Positions 9,346 to 19,925 of a DNA stretch of 38,557 nt are shown here, piece after piece. The stretch is taken from positions 257,102-295,658 of the forward strand of contig BFEA01000274.1 in assembly GCA_003427395.1 (NCBI GenBank). Reading direction: 5' to 3'. Source of the DNA: Chara braunii. Taxonomy: Eukaryota; Streptophyta; Charophyceae; Charales; Characeae. The notes below the pieces were generated by a model, which searched no databases, was not told where the DNA came from, and saw only the letters and a program-made list of their open reading frames with translations. How positions within the stretch are numbered: position 1 is the first letter of the stretch; each line of letters opens with the position of its first letter. A program made the position numbers and the translations under genes.

Positions 9346-10561
9346 TGTTATATCCAGCTTTTCTGGTGTTCTGTAATTCTTGGCGGCATTTGGCTTTCTT
9401 CCTCAGTCGGGATAGGATTTCGGAGATGGTCGAATCCGGGCTGCTATCTACATAGTTGCTTTGTTTTGTGCCCCTGGTATGCTGATGCCAGAACGACACT
9501 GGCTGGAGCTGGGGCGTTGCCCTGTAACCTGCAAATGGTAGGAGTGTGAGGCCTTGTCGAGAGATCTGGGGATTAGTCGAGGGAGGAAGACAATCCAGTG
9601 GCGAACTGGGGGGTGCTGCCATGAAAACCTATGGGTCCAGGATCAGTCTAGGTGGTGAGAACAGGATAGCTATGGTTGATGTTGGCTAGGATGGCATTGT
9701 CTCTGCGATGTAATGTCCTGGTTCAGGGAGGGCTAGGGGTTGTTCTAGGATTAGAAGGCCAGATTTGCTGATATAGCATAATCTTCTAGATTTTTTTTAC
9801 ATACTAATCGTCATCATCATTAGCATCATCAGAAAAAAAAAAAAAAAAGGAATCCATATCTACTGACGCCAATCATTATCATCACCACCCTCATCAGATA
9901 TGTCATCTGTTGGGGACTCAACTAGATCAAATCCTTTATTTTTCGGTATTATTATCAATTTTGCTGATTGTCTGATTGAGTTGTGAATGTGCACTTGCCT
10001 AGGTTGAGTTGATGCCAGAACGACGCTGACCGGTGTTGGGGCATCGCCCTGTAACCTAAACTACTCGGAGCTTGAGGTCTTGTAGAGAGATATGGGGATT
10101 GCTGAGGGAGGAAGGCAGTCCACTAATTTGACCGACGGTAACAATCCTGCCGACGGTGGTCGGAGCTGGGGCGGGTAGCGCTGCCCTGTAACTTAGCTAA
10201 ATAGAGGGTGTGAGACTGGGTAGAGGTGGATTGATACACATCACAACATCAGATGAAAATTGCTGGAATTGGTAGAAATACCTGGAATTAGGATAGGGTC
10301 CCATGTTGTAGTTCTGAGTAGAGAACATTCTGACTAGCCTTCCTGATCACTCTTCCTTATTGGCTAGTCCTTAGAGTGTGATTGCTCAGATTATGATTCT
10401 GATTAGCAGAAAATCATCAGTTTTAGCATCATCATCATCATCCTCATCATCATATGTTGGTTACTCCGGGTAGACTGTGAGGACCCCGGCCTCAATGTTC
10501 TCAAATATGAATACAAGCCTTGGGCACTGGGCCCTTAAAAAAAAAAAAAAAAAAAAAAAAA
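9344..10561 (+). repeat. Interspersed repeat family R, copy 1, with poly(A) tail
   Basis: It is shared with 20,328-21,008. It starts at ATCATGTTATAT, has sub-repeats around GACGCTGGCCGGAGCTGGGG and GCCCTGTAACCT (9483, 10,012 and 10,150 regions), short (ATC)n tracts, and ends with ACTCCGGGTAGACTG, GGACCCCGGCCTCAAT, CCTTGGGCACTGGGCCC and 25 A residues. LINE sequence resumes directly after the tail, so it inserted into the LINE. No coding capacity is visible; it is either a non-autonomous retroposon or part of an unrecognised element. Confidence 0.75.
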
Positions 10562-10793
10562 CTCCAAGAAAAGGCCAAGAGAAAGAAGAGATGTTCTTGA
10601 CAGACTCGTCATCGTGCTGGGACAAGGGGATGAAAAGCTAACTCGGTCCCCGAAACCGAAACAGGGAAGAGAGAGGTTACATGGCTACCTGGACGAGCAA
10701 GCCCAAGCATTGAGGATTCAAGCCAAAATACAGAAATAAGAAGAGTGGTCGCTACGTACCTCTGGAAGAACGACCGCGAGGACCGTAGATGCA

Positions 10794-11036
10794 TTAAACC
10801 ACCAGTACCTACCGGCTGTTGCGGCCGTTAACGCGGTAGTCGAATCGGTCTGCGGTCGGGTCCATATTCATTCGACCTTGGGGGGGGGGGGGGAGGGAGG
10901 AGGGCACGAAAAATTCCTACCGGTTGTTGCGGCCGTTAACATGGTAGCCGAATCGGTCTGCCGGTCGGGTCCATATTCATTCGACCCGGGGGGGTACGAA
11001 AAATGTGGTAGGTACTGGTGGTTTAAATGGAGAGTC
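10794..11036. mobile_element. MITE 1 of the ACCACCAGTAC family
   Basis: The ends are exact inverted repeats, AAACCACCAGTACCTACC and GGTAGGTACTGGTGGTTT, each bounded by TTAA. It inserts inside LINE coding sequence, which resumes on the other side. Inside, a segment starting CCTACCGG.TGTTGCGGCC is duplicated (10,808 and 10,916, period 108) and includes CCGTTAAC and a G run. There is no open frame. TTAA flanks fit piggyBac-type TTAA or a TA target; the sequence alone does not decide. Confidence 0.85.
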
Positions 11037-11114
11037 TGGGAACATCTAGCCCAGCCAAAAATATATGGAGGCCTGGCAATCCTGGAACCAAAAGATCAAT
11101 TAGATGCATTGAAC

Positions 11115-11272
11115 TTAAACCACCAGTACTTCCTAGAGTCCTGCCCGTTAACGCGCCACGATTTTAGGAAACGTACGGGCTACTACAGGAGCACCCAAGT
11201 TCATCCGACTAGAAACGTTTCTACTCCTTTTTTCTCCGTGGCTGATAGCTTGGCCAAGTACCGGTGGTTTAA
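11115..11272. mobile_element. MITE 2 of the ACCACCAGTAC family
   Basis: The 158-bp element is bounded by TTAA, with ends ACCACCAGTACTTCC and AAGTACCGGTGGT. It shares GTTAACGCG with MITE 1 and TGATAGCTTGGCCAAGTAC with MITE 4. It is inserted in the same LINE relic as MITE 1. Confidence 0.85.
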
Positions 11273-11706
11273 GAGAAACTGATCTGCCTTCTAATGAAAA
11301 ACATCGACCTGCCTCTTGATGGGAAATGACATTCCGTGGGTCCCTGATGTACTGACCCAAATAGCTTGCTTGGCGCCCAGGCCCTCCCCAGGAAAAGTGG
11401 TCTGTCCCGTCCAATTGATCACCCACAGGCCATCAGAAAGTAGTGACCCAAGGAGCCGAGCTAGGGTGGACCTGGCAAAAGACCCCTTGTGGGCCGAGAT
11501 TATATGGCTCGGGAGGCGTCTGGCACCCCACCAGTTGGCTTCCCCCGCTGAGATCGCATGAGCTGCAAAGTAGAGTAGAGTAGATAGCCAGGCAATAACC
11601 GATGAAGAAGGGAGCCTGTGTCACCTACAAGAACTCCCATCGGCTGACCTGGGTAGAATAAGCAATTTACGGCAATGGGGATCTTTGGGATTCTGGGAGG
11701 GTAGGT

Positions 11707-11977
11707 GGAAAAAAAAAAGAACACATGAAAAAACAGCCCAAGAGTGTGAAAGGGAGGGACACAAAGCTTATACAACTTCTTGGAACTTTGTCAGGTTCTC
11801 AAATCTGCAGCTCCTCTGTTTTTAGTTTCCAATTGCGGTTCAGGCAATGTATACAACCCAGCTTTCTGGGCAGGTAGGGTGCCCGAAGTGCAATTACAGT
11901 CTGTATCTTGCCCCATAGTGCAATTATAACTCGTTTTTGTGACTCTACTGAAGTTACCCCTTTTTTTTTTAAGCTCT
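11707..11977. other. No recognisable feature
   Basis: Short A and T runs only; CCCATAGTGCAATTATAACT and CGAAGTGCAATTACAGTCTG repeat a GTGCAATTA core. No gene is seen. Confidence 0.5.
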
Positions 11978-12386
11978 CCCATTTATGAGGAGATAGCAGG
12001 GGACAGCCATTTCATTGGGATCTGAGTTGATGATCTTGTTTACTGACAGTTCCATGTGTATACCATTCATCACTGTCCATTAATTGTGAGGGGTAAGTAT
12101 GCTTGCCGGGGTCCCATTTGTAGGCTGGGTAGTAGTGGTGGGCAGGTAGTGAAAGGTGAAATTGAGAGAAGAATATAGCTTAGGTTTGGGGGGAAAAAAG
12201 AAAAAGAATGGTATACACATGGAACTAGTGGTAAACAGGCCATCACTTCAGGGGCAAGGTCCCACTGGCACAGATTAAGAGATAATTGCTGTAGATAACG
12301 GAGATTGACGACCTATATCTCTTTATCCATGCAAGTGGGACCTGGCCCCAGATCCCAACAGAATTTGCTGTCTCCTCATAAATAGG
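11978..12386. mobile_element. 409-bp fold-back (MITE-like) element
   Basis: Outer arms CCCATTTATGAGGAGATAGC and its inverted partner (read back as CCTATTTATGAGGAGACAGC, ending at 12386) are almost identical. Inner arms at 12049-12068 and 12206-12225 are a perfect inverted repeat of GTTCCATGTGTATACCATTC. Intermediate segments (GATGATCTTGTTTAC versus GATGGCCTGTTTAC) also pair, so most of the element can fold. There is no coding capacity. Confidence 0.75.
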
Positions 12387-12887
12387 TGAACTAACAAAGA
12401 AAGAAAAAGAAAAAGAAACTGTACATGTGGAAAACAGTCACAAACAACCCGGGTTGTTTGTGAGGAATTCCCAGCCTCATTTTGGTCTTTTATGGAAATA
12501 CTTGCTTTCCTCCCCCCCTCCTCCCAAAAAAAAAGTCACATCTTCATATGTTGAACAGAAGACAAGAAAAGACAAGGAAACGTACAAATTGGCTTCAAGA
12601 AAGGGTTCAATAGTGACAGCAAATGTATACAGCCAATCTAAGAAAAACTGACAACAGATGAACGAACATGCGGGTGATGAAATGGCAATAAATAATGAGA
12701 GTAGCAGTTAATGGGCCAGTCAATCATTGAAAAGATCAGATGTCCCTACGCTACTCGCCATCTGCCAAGTTTGGAGGGTTGGTGCATGGGTCCACTTACT
12801 CGACAAACTTGATGGTAAGAACAACTACCAGAGAATTGACAATGTAGAATTGTCCATGTCGAGGGGGAAGGTCCCACTACAGTCCCT
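12387..12887. other. No recognisable gene
   Basis: Contains an A-rich stretch and a dyad ACAACCCGGGTTGT near 12,446. The frame at 12,427-12,651 has no known family. Confidence 0.5.
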
Positions 12888-13000
12888 CTACCTTCTTTCC
12901 CCCGAATACAGCGTACGGTCATTATTGCTGTATTTGGGGTATCTTTCAGTCTAAAATACAGCTAAACTGAGCGTATGTTGTATTCGGGGGAAGAAGGTAG
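12888..13000. mobile_element. 113-bp hairpin element
   Basis: The arms begin CTACCTTCTTTCCCCCGAAT and end with the inverse; the right arm reads back CTACCTTCTTCCCCCGAATA. About 27 of 30 arm bases pair, enclosing TGTATTTGGGGTATC. This is the size and form of a small MITE. Confidence 0.65.
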
Positions 13001-13019
13001 CAACGAGGATTGGATTAAT

Positions 13020-13390
13020 CTCCTGAATCTGGGCGTGTTTTAAGCAGAGATGCAGAAAAGTAGTTCTATCTTGATTTTCGGCACCTTTCCACGAACACGT
13101 CCAGATTCAGGCATTCAATCCAAGCCTCTTTGCTAGTGGGACCTCGCCCAGGCCGCCAAAGCATTTGGCGAGGTTCCCAGCCTGTGACGGCAGTTTCGTA
13201 GAGGGGCGCTCTTGCAACCCCTCCACAATCGGAATGGACTTTTTGCTGAGGGCGCCTAGGTGGCAGCTGACGTGGAGGAGGACTCCGTTGTCACCTTGTG
13301 GAATCCAAATTTTGAATGCCAAGTATATGGAGCCATGCGCGTGAGATTCCCTAAAATTGATGTTTTTCTGGCTCTGCAGAGTCTGCACAA
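13020..13390 (-). pseudogene. Possible remnant of an unknown coding sequence
   Basis: A minus-strand frame from 13388 has a protein-like composition (KIWIPQGDNGVLLHVSCHLG, then LSKKSIPIVEGLQ and GNLAKCFGGLGEVPLAKRL). It continues past one stop at 13107 as IWTCSWKGAENQDRTTFL. I do not recognise the family; a retroelement fragment is possible. Confidence 0.3.
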
Positions 13391-13721
13391 CTGGCCACCA
13401 TTTGTGGCAGATGGCAAGTAGTGGAACCAGGACCAGAGCAAAGATGACAGTAACAAATTCTCAAAATGTTGTCGATGACATGGCAACAACAATGGGAACA
13501 AATGACAACCATCCACGCCAAACAATCATTGATAGCATTAGATCAATGATGAGAGTATGGATGAAGGTCCTAAACAAAGCAAGGATGGAAAGAACAAGGG
13601 ATTTTCTTGGTTTGGTTTGCAGACTTCACAGTTGTTTTCTTTTTCTGGGTTCTGCAACTCCCAATATGGGCTTGGCTGGTGATGCCTCGTTCATAGTTGG
13701 GAGACGCCTATACATATCTAA
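13391..13721. other. No recognisable feature
   Basis: The plus-strand frame over 13,357-13,794 resembles no family I know and runs into the short retroposon at its end. Confidence 0.45.
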
Positions 13722-13795
13722 GGGACGCCGGGCCCGTTTCCCGGCTTGTATAATAATAAAGGTGTTAAACAAACAAACAAACAAAAAGAAATAAG
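13722..13795 (+). mobile_element. GGGAC-family hairpin block with A-rich tail
   Basis: GGGACGCCGGGCCCGTTTCC then CGGC forms stem GCCGGG/CCCGGC with loop CCCGTTT. TTGTATAATAATAAAGG and an (AAAC)n tail follow. The stem differs from other copies in paired positions. Confidence 0.65.
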
Positions 13796-14034
13796 TTCAA
13801 ATAGCTGCGCGGGTGACCGCTGCACAGTTCCGAATTCACAGGAATAACAGGGCACTGCGGTTCTGGGCCGAGGGAAGTTAGAAACTGTAAAAACAGAACT
13901 GTTACAGCTTTGTGCACTTCTAGCTGTTGGAAGTTCGCACTCGTGTTTTGTTTTTTTTTCCTACGCCTGCGACTTTTTTTTTTTTTTCGTGCCTGCGGCA
14001 TTTTATTTTTTTTTTCTTCGCGCCTGCTTATGCC
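13796..14034. other. Poly(T)-rich stretch
   Basis: T runs at about 13,950, 13,974-13,987 and 14,007-14,016 alternate with CGCCTGCG-like spacers. No gene is visible. Confidence 0.6.
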
Positions 14035-14215
14035 ACGGCCGAGCTATCTAGGCCACACCCGTGGCTGGGCCATGGCCGAGATGTCTTGGCCACGCCCATG
14101 GCTGGGCCACGACCGAGATGTCTAGGCCACGCCCGTGGCTGGGCCATGGCTGAGATGTCTAGGTCACACCCGTGGCTGGGCCACTGCCGAGATGCCTAGG
14201 CCACACCCCTGGGGA
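14035..14215. repeat. 37-bp minisatellite, 5 units
   Basis: The GAG(A/C) positions fall at 14,041, 14,078, 14,115, 14,152 and 14,189. The unit contains GGCCATGGCCGAGATGTCT then AGGCCACACCCGTGGCTG. A 36-bp version of the same unit lies inside the long inverted-repeat element at 26,446-27,243. Confidence 0.9.
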
Positions 14216-15000
14216 AACGAGCCAAAAACAGGAGGGCCTGCTACCGGTAACTGCTCCCAGGCCAGGCCACGGGAAAAAGAGCGGTAGCACTACCGCCACC
14301 TCCCGTTTTTTTGGCCAATTATTGAACCGGTAGGCCGTTGAACGCAAACTGAGAAAAGTGCCTGCTTCACTTTCGTCCTTGAGGAGAAAATATAAAGTCC
14401 AGCAAAAGAGTTCTTCTCAGGCTGAAACTCAAACAGCAAAAGAGGGTTTCAGCCTTCAGGCTGCAACAAAGTTCAGAACAGCAAAGAAGTTCACTTTTTG
14501 AACTGGGCAGGTGGTTTCATTTCAAACAGACCATGAACGTGGTCAAATGCATCGAACCATTAGCCGGTCCTGGAGGATGGAACGGCCGGTCCAGTTGCCA
14601 AGAGAACTGGACCAGTACCACAACGGTATCATAGCCTCGGGAGTTCCTCGTGCTCACCTTCCTCGTTGTCTCCTATGCCCTGCTCACCTTCCTACAGATG
14701 TGTGTTATGATTCTGGTTGTTTGTTGTCTGAGACCAACACTCACACACATAGACTTCCAGGTATGCCCATACATACACAGAAGGAAGGGGAGAGGATAGG
14801 AGTATCACACCGCACAGGGAGAGATAAACACAGCGGAAGACTTGACCATGCGATGTGACAGGGTACACTGAAAGTGCAATTCACTCCACTCAATCCTCAC
14901 AACCAGTCATAAAGAAAAGCCGAGCAGATCACATCCAGGACACAATGAAACGATGATAGTCCAAACCCAGTTACACACTGTTTATTAAACTCAGAGTCTC
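14216..15000. other. No recognisable gene
   Basis: Two short related segments at 14,410-14,490 carry repeated CAGGCTG.AAC..AACAGCAAA and AAGAGGGTTTCAGCC. The frame at 14,511-14,858 has no known domain. Confidence 0.5.
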
Positions 15001-15530
15001 GAATTGTCAGGATAACTTCAATACTACAGTGCGCTGCTCAGAAATGAGCAGCGCTTCACTCCCTAACCCTGATTAGCACCCGTAACACCCCTGAGCCCCT
15101 AAAACATCAAGCGCCACCCAAAGACAGCCTCCTGAGGGAAGCGCCACCCTGAAACAGGCCTCTGAGGCCAAACGCCACTCAGAGGATGAAGAAGAAGACC
15201 AGCGCCACAGTATCTGATGATGACGAAGTGTCGGAAGACTTCCTGGGTGGAAGTCTGCAGCAGCGCCACCAAACCCTGACAAGATGACCTCTGAGGACGA
15301 AGCTGCAGCTATGGCTGCAGCGTCACCACCCTGGAACCCCACTCCGGAGGAGGGTCCAGCAGGGCACCAACCTCTCTCACCTCCAGCAGACCTCAATAGC
15401 CCAGACCTCTGTCAGCCCCTGCGTGCTGGCAGAGTACAGCGCAGGTCCCAGCTATGGCCGGCGCTCCTAAGGTCTGGCTATGTCTGTCTCCTTCCACGCT
15501 GAGCCGTCACCACTTCCGGTTCACGCGTAG
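15001..15530. other. GC-rich stretch with repeated AGCGCCACC
   Basis: AGCGCCAC recurs near 15,109, 15,141, 15,201 and 15,263, and again as GCGTCACCACC near 15,320. Open frames exist on both strands (plus 15,284-15,502; minus 15,073-15,396) and neither shows a recognisable family. It could be an LTR piece or coding relic; not supported further. Confidence 0.4.
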
Positions 15531-15960
15531 CGCAGCAGCGATGTACTCGGTACCAACTGCCAAATCCCTAAACCGATGTGCCCATTCTATCTATAGACTA
15601 ACCTAGCCTAGATTCGACCTAGACCGGACTGACTGACCGACCGGTACCGTTTCTGTTTCGGCCTCTCGGCCTCTACCGGACCCGGCTATAGGCTATAGGA
15701 CCGTCTATCAGAATAGGCCCTTAGGGCCTATCTGTCCTAGGGGTAACCCAGGCCTGCTATTCGCAGTTAGGGTAGCGGTAGGGAGTTCTGTTAGTACTGG
15801 GCCTGCATTTTCCCCGAATTTGCAGATATGTCCCTCACGAATTTCCCTCACAGGTAGGTCTCTCGGTTAGCCCTCAGCCAAACAAAATTACGAATGTATC
15901 CTACCTATAGTACAGCCTCGACAGAGAGACGCTACAGGCAACCAGAAAACAGCAAGTCAT
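15531..15960. repeat. CTAG/CCGG-rich stretch with small palindromes
   Basis: Contains serial CCTAGCCTAG, GACTGACTGACC, CCTCTCGGCCTCT and GGCTATAGGCTATAGG runs and a perfect hairpin 15,713-15,731 (ATAGGCCC/GGGCCTAT around TTA). No gene is visible. Confidence 0.5.
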
Positions 15961-16207
15961 TGCATGTGTGAATGCCCCTGATGTGCCTGATGGCGACGCA
16001 AACAAACACTGCTGCTTTTTCTTCTTCTTCTTCCTCCTTCCTCCTTCGGGCAGCCCAGCATCTCCAAAGACTTGACTGGCTCATTGGGTGTAGCAGCGAT
16101 CCTCCCTTTTAGCCCGTCCCAGTCCTTCGATCACAAGGTGACGGCTGTGGGTTTTACCCTCAGCCCAAATTTTCCCAGGCGGACCAGTTTTATAAACTCC
16201 CGGGCAG
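15961..16207. other. No recognisable gene
   Basis: A CTTCTTCTTCCTCC tract lies at about 16,020-16,045; nothing else is recognised. Confidence 0.45.
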
Positions 16208-16308
16208 ATGCTAGGGGTGCTGGTAAGAGCAGGCACCCCTAGCATTCTCGGGAGGCTCCATCTATTGGTGGGGAGCAGCACCTGCTGGAAACCGGGTGCA
16301 GCGTCCCT
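16208..16308 (-). mobile_element. GGGAC-family short retroposon
   Basis: Read from 16308: GGGACGCTGCACCCGGTTTC, CAGCAGGTGCTGCTCCCCAC, CAATAGATGGAG. The second hairpin (16208-16245) is a perfect 13-bp inverted repeat ATGCTAGGGGTGC/GCACCCCTAGCAT around loop CTGCTCTTACCA. There is no clear A tail. Confidence 0.8.
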
Positions 16309-17010
16309 GAACATTGTCATTATTCTTGGTATACAGAAATATAGTTGCTCTCCTGCAGGACTGCCAATTGTAGATAATGACCTACCCAGAGCCTACTGCA
16401 GCAAGTTTATAGCTCTATATTTACTCCAATGCAGGACTGCCTATTGAAGCTCATTGAAGTACGCAATCGTATGGAATGAATAGCATGTGAATCCGTCCCC
16501 TGCTGAGCAGGACCAGGGGGTAGACCCTTGGGAGGACTGCCGCTCGTAGAGGCCCAGGGGGCACCCTGAGGAGGATTGCCGCTGGTAGAGGCCGGGGGGC
16601 CACCGGGCCCCAGCATTACAGTCCTCCTCTCCCCCCCCTATTACCATGAGAGTGGAGTAGTGCTAGAGTGATGCTTCTGTTCCATTACTTCCCGAATGAG
16701 ACGTTGATGGCACTCATACCAGTTTTTCCACCAGGGCTTGGGGGGGGGAATGGGTCTGGCGGGCAATCATCGTCCACAGGAGGCAGAGATGGTAAGAGAC
16801 GATCGCCTGCATTTTCACGAATGGACAGCAATAGACTCCAGGGAACCGTTGAGACCAACCCAACAGTTTTTATAAACTCAATACATCACTGTTAAAACTT
16901 CCGTCCTTCCAACAATTTGTGAAGGAGTATTGAGAATATTCTTTTTCTTTTTTCTTAAAAAACAAACAAACAAACAAAACAAAACCAGTCCATCGCCACT
17001 AATCTGCATC
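16309..17010. other. Intergenic, with a 39-bp direct repeat
   Basis: GGAGGACTGCCGCTCGTAGA at 16,531 and GGAGGATTGCCGCTGGTAGA at 16,570 form a two-unit repeat. A short (AAAC)n tract lies at about 16,963-16,985. No gene is visible. Confidence 0.55.
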
Positions 17011-19838
17011 CAGGAAATCGGAATTCCAATCGATGGTCAAATGGTTTAACCAAGGAGTGGCGCAATTGAGGGAAAGGGTTTTAAAAAATTGGAAAAAAAG
17101 AGCAAGTGAAAGAACGGATGTGCTTGAAGGCCTCCTACACAACTTAGAGCAGTGGGACGGGAAGTTAAACGACCCCCCATTGGACAATCTTGCCTTCTCC
17201 CGACTTCAGCAAGCAAGAGACAGATTGCAAGAGTATTTGGATGAGCAAGCTGAAGCATGGAGAATACAAGCTAAAATCAAACGCATACGTTTGGAGGGCA
17301 CGATGGCCAAAACCTTTTTCGCGAAGGCTAAGGCCATTGAGGCAGACAACCATCAAATCCCTGAGACATCCTCTGGATGTCAATCAGACGGTGGCCATAA
17401 GCCCATACACGGTAGTGAACTATGTGCCAAGTACTACCAGGACCACTTCACTTCCAGGACAGTCCAACGAAGAGTGGACGAAGTGAAAGAGCTCAGGCAA
17501 CAACTACTACTCAACTTAGACTCTATCCCGAACCATGAACAGAGGTAAGCATTTTGACGCCCCGTTATCCCAAGATGAAATCTATGTGGCTCATGAAAAG
17601 ACACCGGGAGTTCGGGACTAGACTCTTTCCAAAGGAGTTCTGGCTAACCAATTGGGAAGTTCTAGGACAAAACCTCATGGAATACATCAATGCGGTCTTA
17701 GCAGAAGGTACATTCGGGGGTCTGCTGAACCAGGGAGTCACCACCCTGCTGTATAAGAAAGGGGCAAAAGATGAAATCATAAATTATAGGCCCATCACCT
17801 TACTCCTGATACCATACAAAATGGTGGCAAAAGCGGTCACCAATAGAATGCTCCCCCACATGACTCACCTCATTCACGCAAACCAGTCTGGGTTCATCTC
17901 TAAAAGAAACATACATGACCACATTTTAATGGTTAATGAGACGATAAGTATGCCAAACAGAGAGGGAAAGAGGCAGTTGTTCTCTTTATCGACTTTGAAA
18001 AGGCATACGATCATGTGGATTGGGCATTCTTGGACCAATGTTTGCAAAAGAGGGAATTTGGGCCAAACTTTTGCACATGGGTGGGCACACGTCATAGCAC
18101 GACCACAACTAACATAATGGTTAACGGCCACTTATCTAACCCATTTGCTTTACAATGGTCCGTTCACCAGGGGGATTCCATTACGCCTTTGCTATTCCTC
18201 AGTGTCATGGAGGCCCTCGCAGCGGCCATCAGGGCTAACCCGAATATACAAAAGATTGCGGTCCCAAATGTTCCCCCCCACCTTATACCCAAAACATCGT
18301 TGTTTGCTGACAACTTGACGGTCCTCATACACGCTAACCAACCTTCGCTACAGGCCCTGGTAGCAACAATAGACACCTTTGTCATAGCCTCTGGTATGGT
18401 TGTCAACTGGGGATCCAAAACGAAGGGTTGGTGGCTGCACCTACAAGAGCAAGCACCGCCACCTGACCTGGTCATAGCTTGGCAGCAACGAAAGGAAGCA
18501 ACCCAGGTGTTTGGGGTCCCCCTCTCGGCAATGGGCCCCGCACCAGACCATGGGGCTCCATTGGTGGGTGATGCTCTAGATAGGCTGACAAGGTGGAAGG
18601 GCCTTCCCACGTCAATGGTTGGCCGAGCACTCGCAATCAACGCGACAATCTTTTCAGCAATATGGTATAAAGCGGCCTATTGGCCTATCCACCCAACACA
18701 ACTGAAAACTCTAAAAAAAGCAGCAGCTTATATTTGGAAAAACGACCATGAAGACCGCTCATTCATCTCACGGGTGGCATGTGACTACATTGCCCAGCCT
18801 AGAGCTCAGGCGGGGTTGGCAGTGCTGGCACCTGAGGACCAACTGAAAGCGCTGTCCTTCAAAAGTCATCATAAGAATGCTGCTGGGAAATGACATAGTA
18901 TGGACACCTTATGCTCATATCCAAATTGCCAACTTGGCACGCCCATTCCCCCCAGAAAAGCTAGTCCACCTGTTGCAGTGGTTCACTAATCCAGCATGGG
19001 CTATACCCGCCCCGCCCACGGCTGAACAGAGCCACTCTCCCCGAACTCGAACAAAAAGGGACATTGCTAATGACCCCCTGTGCCCGAATATGTTGAGACT
19101 GTGGAGAGTCTGGAGACGAATGGGCCCCGCCCGTCTCCCCCCTCCCCTCTGCTGGCATGAAGTGAGGAAACAACCCCTGTTTGGCAATCCCCACATCTGC
19201 GACGCAGAGGGGACACCATTTGGGCTCAAGAACAACTCACACTGGCTATCCTGGGTGGCCAAAGGGATTTTCACCATTGCAGATATATGGGATGACCAAA
19301 GGAATACCTGGAAAATGGAAGAGCAGCTAAAAGAACAATTAAAATACGTCAGGCGAAGAGAGAGAAACTTACCCTTCTGCAAGAGGCCATACCCCTTCCA
19401 TGAATACGCCAGTTTAGAAAGGGTCCCACAATCGAGAAAGGTGACTGGGTAATCCACTGCTGAGATACCCAACCTCCAACTGTGGTTTGGCGGGTGACGG
19501 AAAAAACGACCTCGAAGGCCCACCTTGAGGCATGCCATGTTCAGCACCCTGGGGCAAGGTGGGCCAGACTGCGGAGGTTGGACAACGAAGATAAAACCAT
19601 CAACTGGTCTGGTCTTATAAGAGTTCAAACAGTAGAAGGACCAGACCAGATTTGGTATCAACCATCCACCCCTGTAGGAGTCTTGCTTTTTGATCCGGTG
19701 GACTGGGAATGGCCGCTGGCAGGTACCCAAAGCAACCTGAAACTGTGGCAATATACGGTCAAACAAGGATAAGGAGTGGTCCATAAGAAGCGTCCGACGG
19801 ACACCCTTACCATGAAGCAATGGTCAAGGGATTCCATC
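17011..19838 (+). pseudogene. L1-like LINE, linker, reverse transcriptase and C-terminal part, frameshifted
   Basis: The product is the second ORF of a non-LTR retrotransposon, which copies element RNA into DNA at the target site. The endonuclease is missing, so it is 5' truncated. In order: linker (17,033-17,548, with YLDEQAEAWRIQAKIKR); RT start DAPLSQDEIYVAHEKTPG in another frame; GLLNQGVTTLLYKKG then INYRPITLL; NQSGFISKRNIHDHIL; motif A FIDFEKAYDHVDW, reached after a frameshift near 17,976; QGDSITPLLF; and the catalytic box FADN near 18,305, where active enzymes have YADD. C-terminal parts follow in frames starting at 18,877 and 19,482. At least four frame changes and a stop at 17,546 make it dead. 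The minus-strand frame 18,915-19,820 is a shadow. The 3' end abuts the poly(T) of the next element. Confidence 0.93.
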
Positions 19839-19925
19839 TTTTTTTTTTTTTTTTTTTTTTTTGGGACAAATGCTCCAGTCTATTCGTGGGGAGCAGCACG
19901 CGCTGGGAACCAGGCCCAGTGTCCC
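19839..19925 (-). mobile_element. GGGAC-family short retroposon with 24-base poly(A) tail
   Basis: Read from 19925: GGGACACTGGGCCTGGTTCC, CAGCGCGTGCTGCTCCCCAC, GAATAGACTGGAG, then GGGACAAATG-side sequence and a poly(A) tail (poly(T) 19,839-19,862 on the plus strand). The stem is CTGGG/CCCAG. With the copies at 25,573 and 29,308 it forms a subfamily with CACGAATA-type sequence. Confidence 0.8.

Larger units (their letters stand above)
10562..11706 (+). pseudogene. LINE fragment: linker and C-terminal part, RT deleted, with two MITE insertions
   Basis: From 10,563 a frame reads KKRPRERRDVLDRL, then GYLDEQAQALRIQAKIQK, matching the linker of the LINE at 17,011. It then jumps to TYLWKNDREDRR (LINE AYIWKNDHEDRS), so the RT core is missing. 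After MITE 1 it continues WEHLAQPKIYGGLAILEPKD. After MITE 2 it reads LMGNDIPWVPDVLTQIACLA, then DLAKDPLWAEIIW and finally NSHRLTWVE...DLWD near 11,690. Frames change repeatedly and stops occur. Together with 8706-9345 it is probably one LINE copy. Confidence 0.85.

Noticed and set aside
14990-15530. LTR of a retrotransposon, from TTTATT near an end and GC-rich body
   Set aside because: No second LTR, primer binding site, gag or pol sequence is found nearby.
18915-19820. 301-residue minus-strand open frame
   Set aside because: It is antisense to the C-terminal part of the LINE, whose sense translation matches the second LINE relic at 10,562-11,706.
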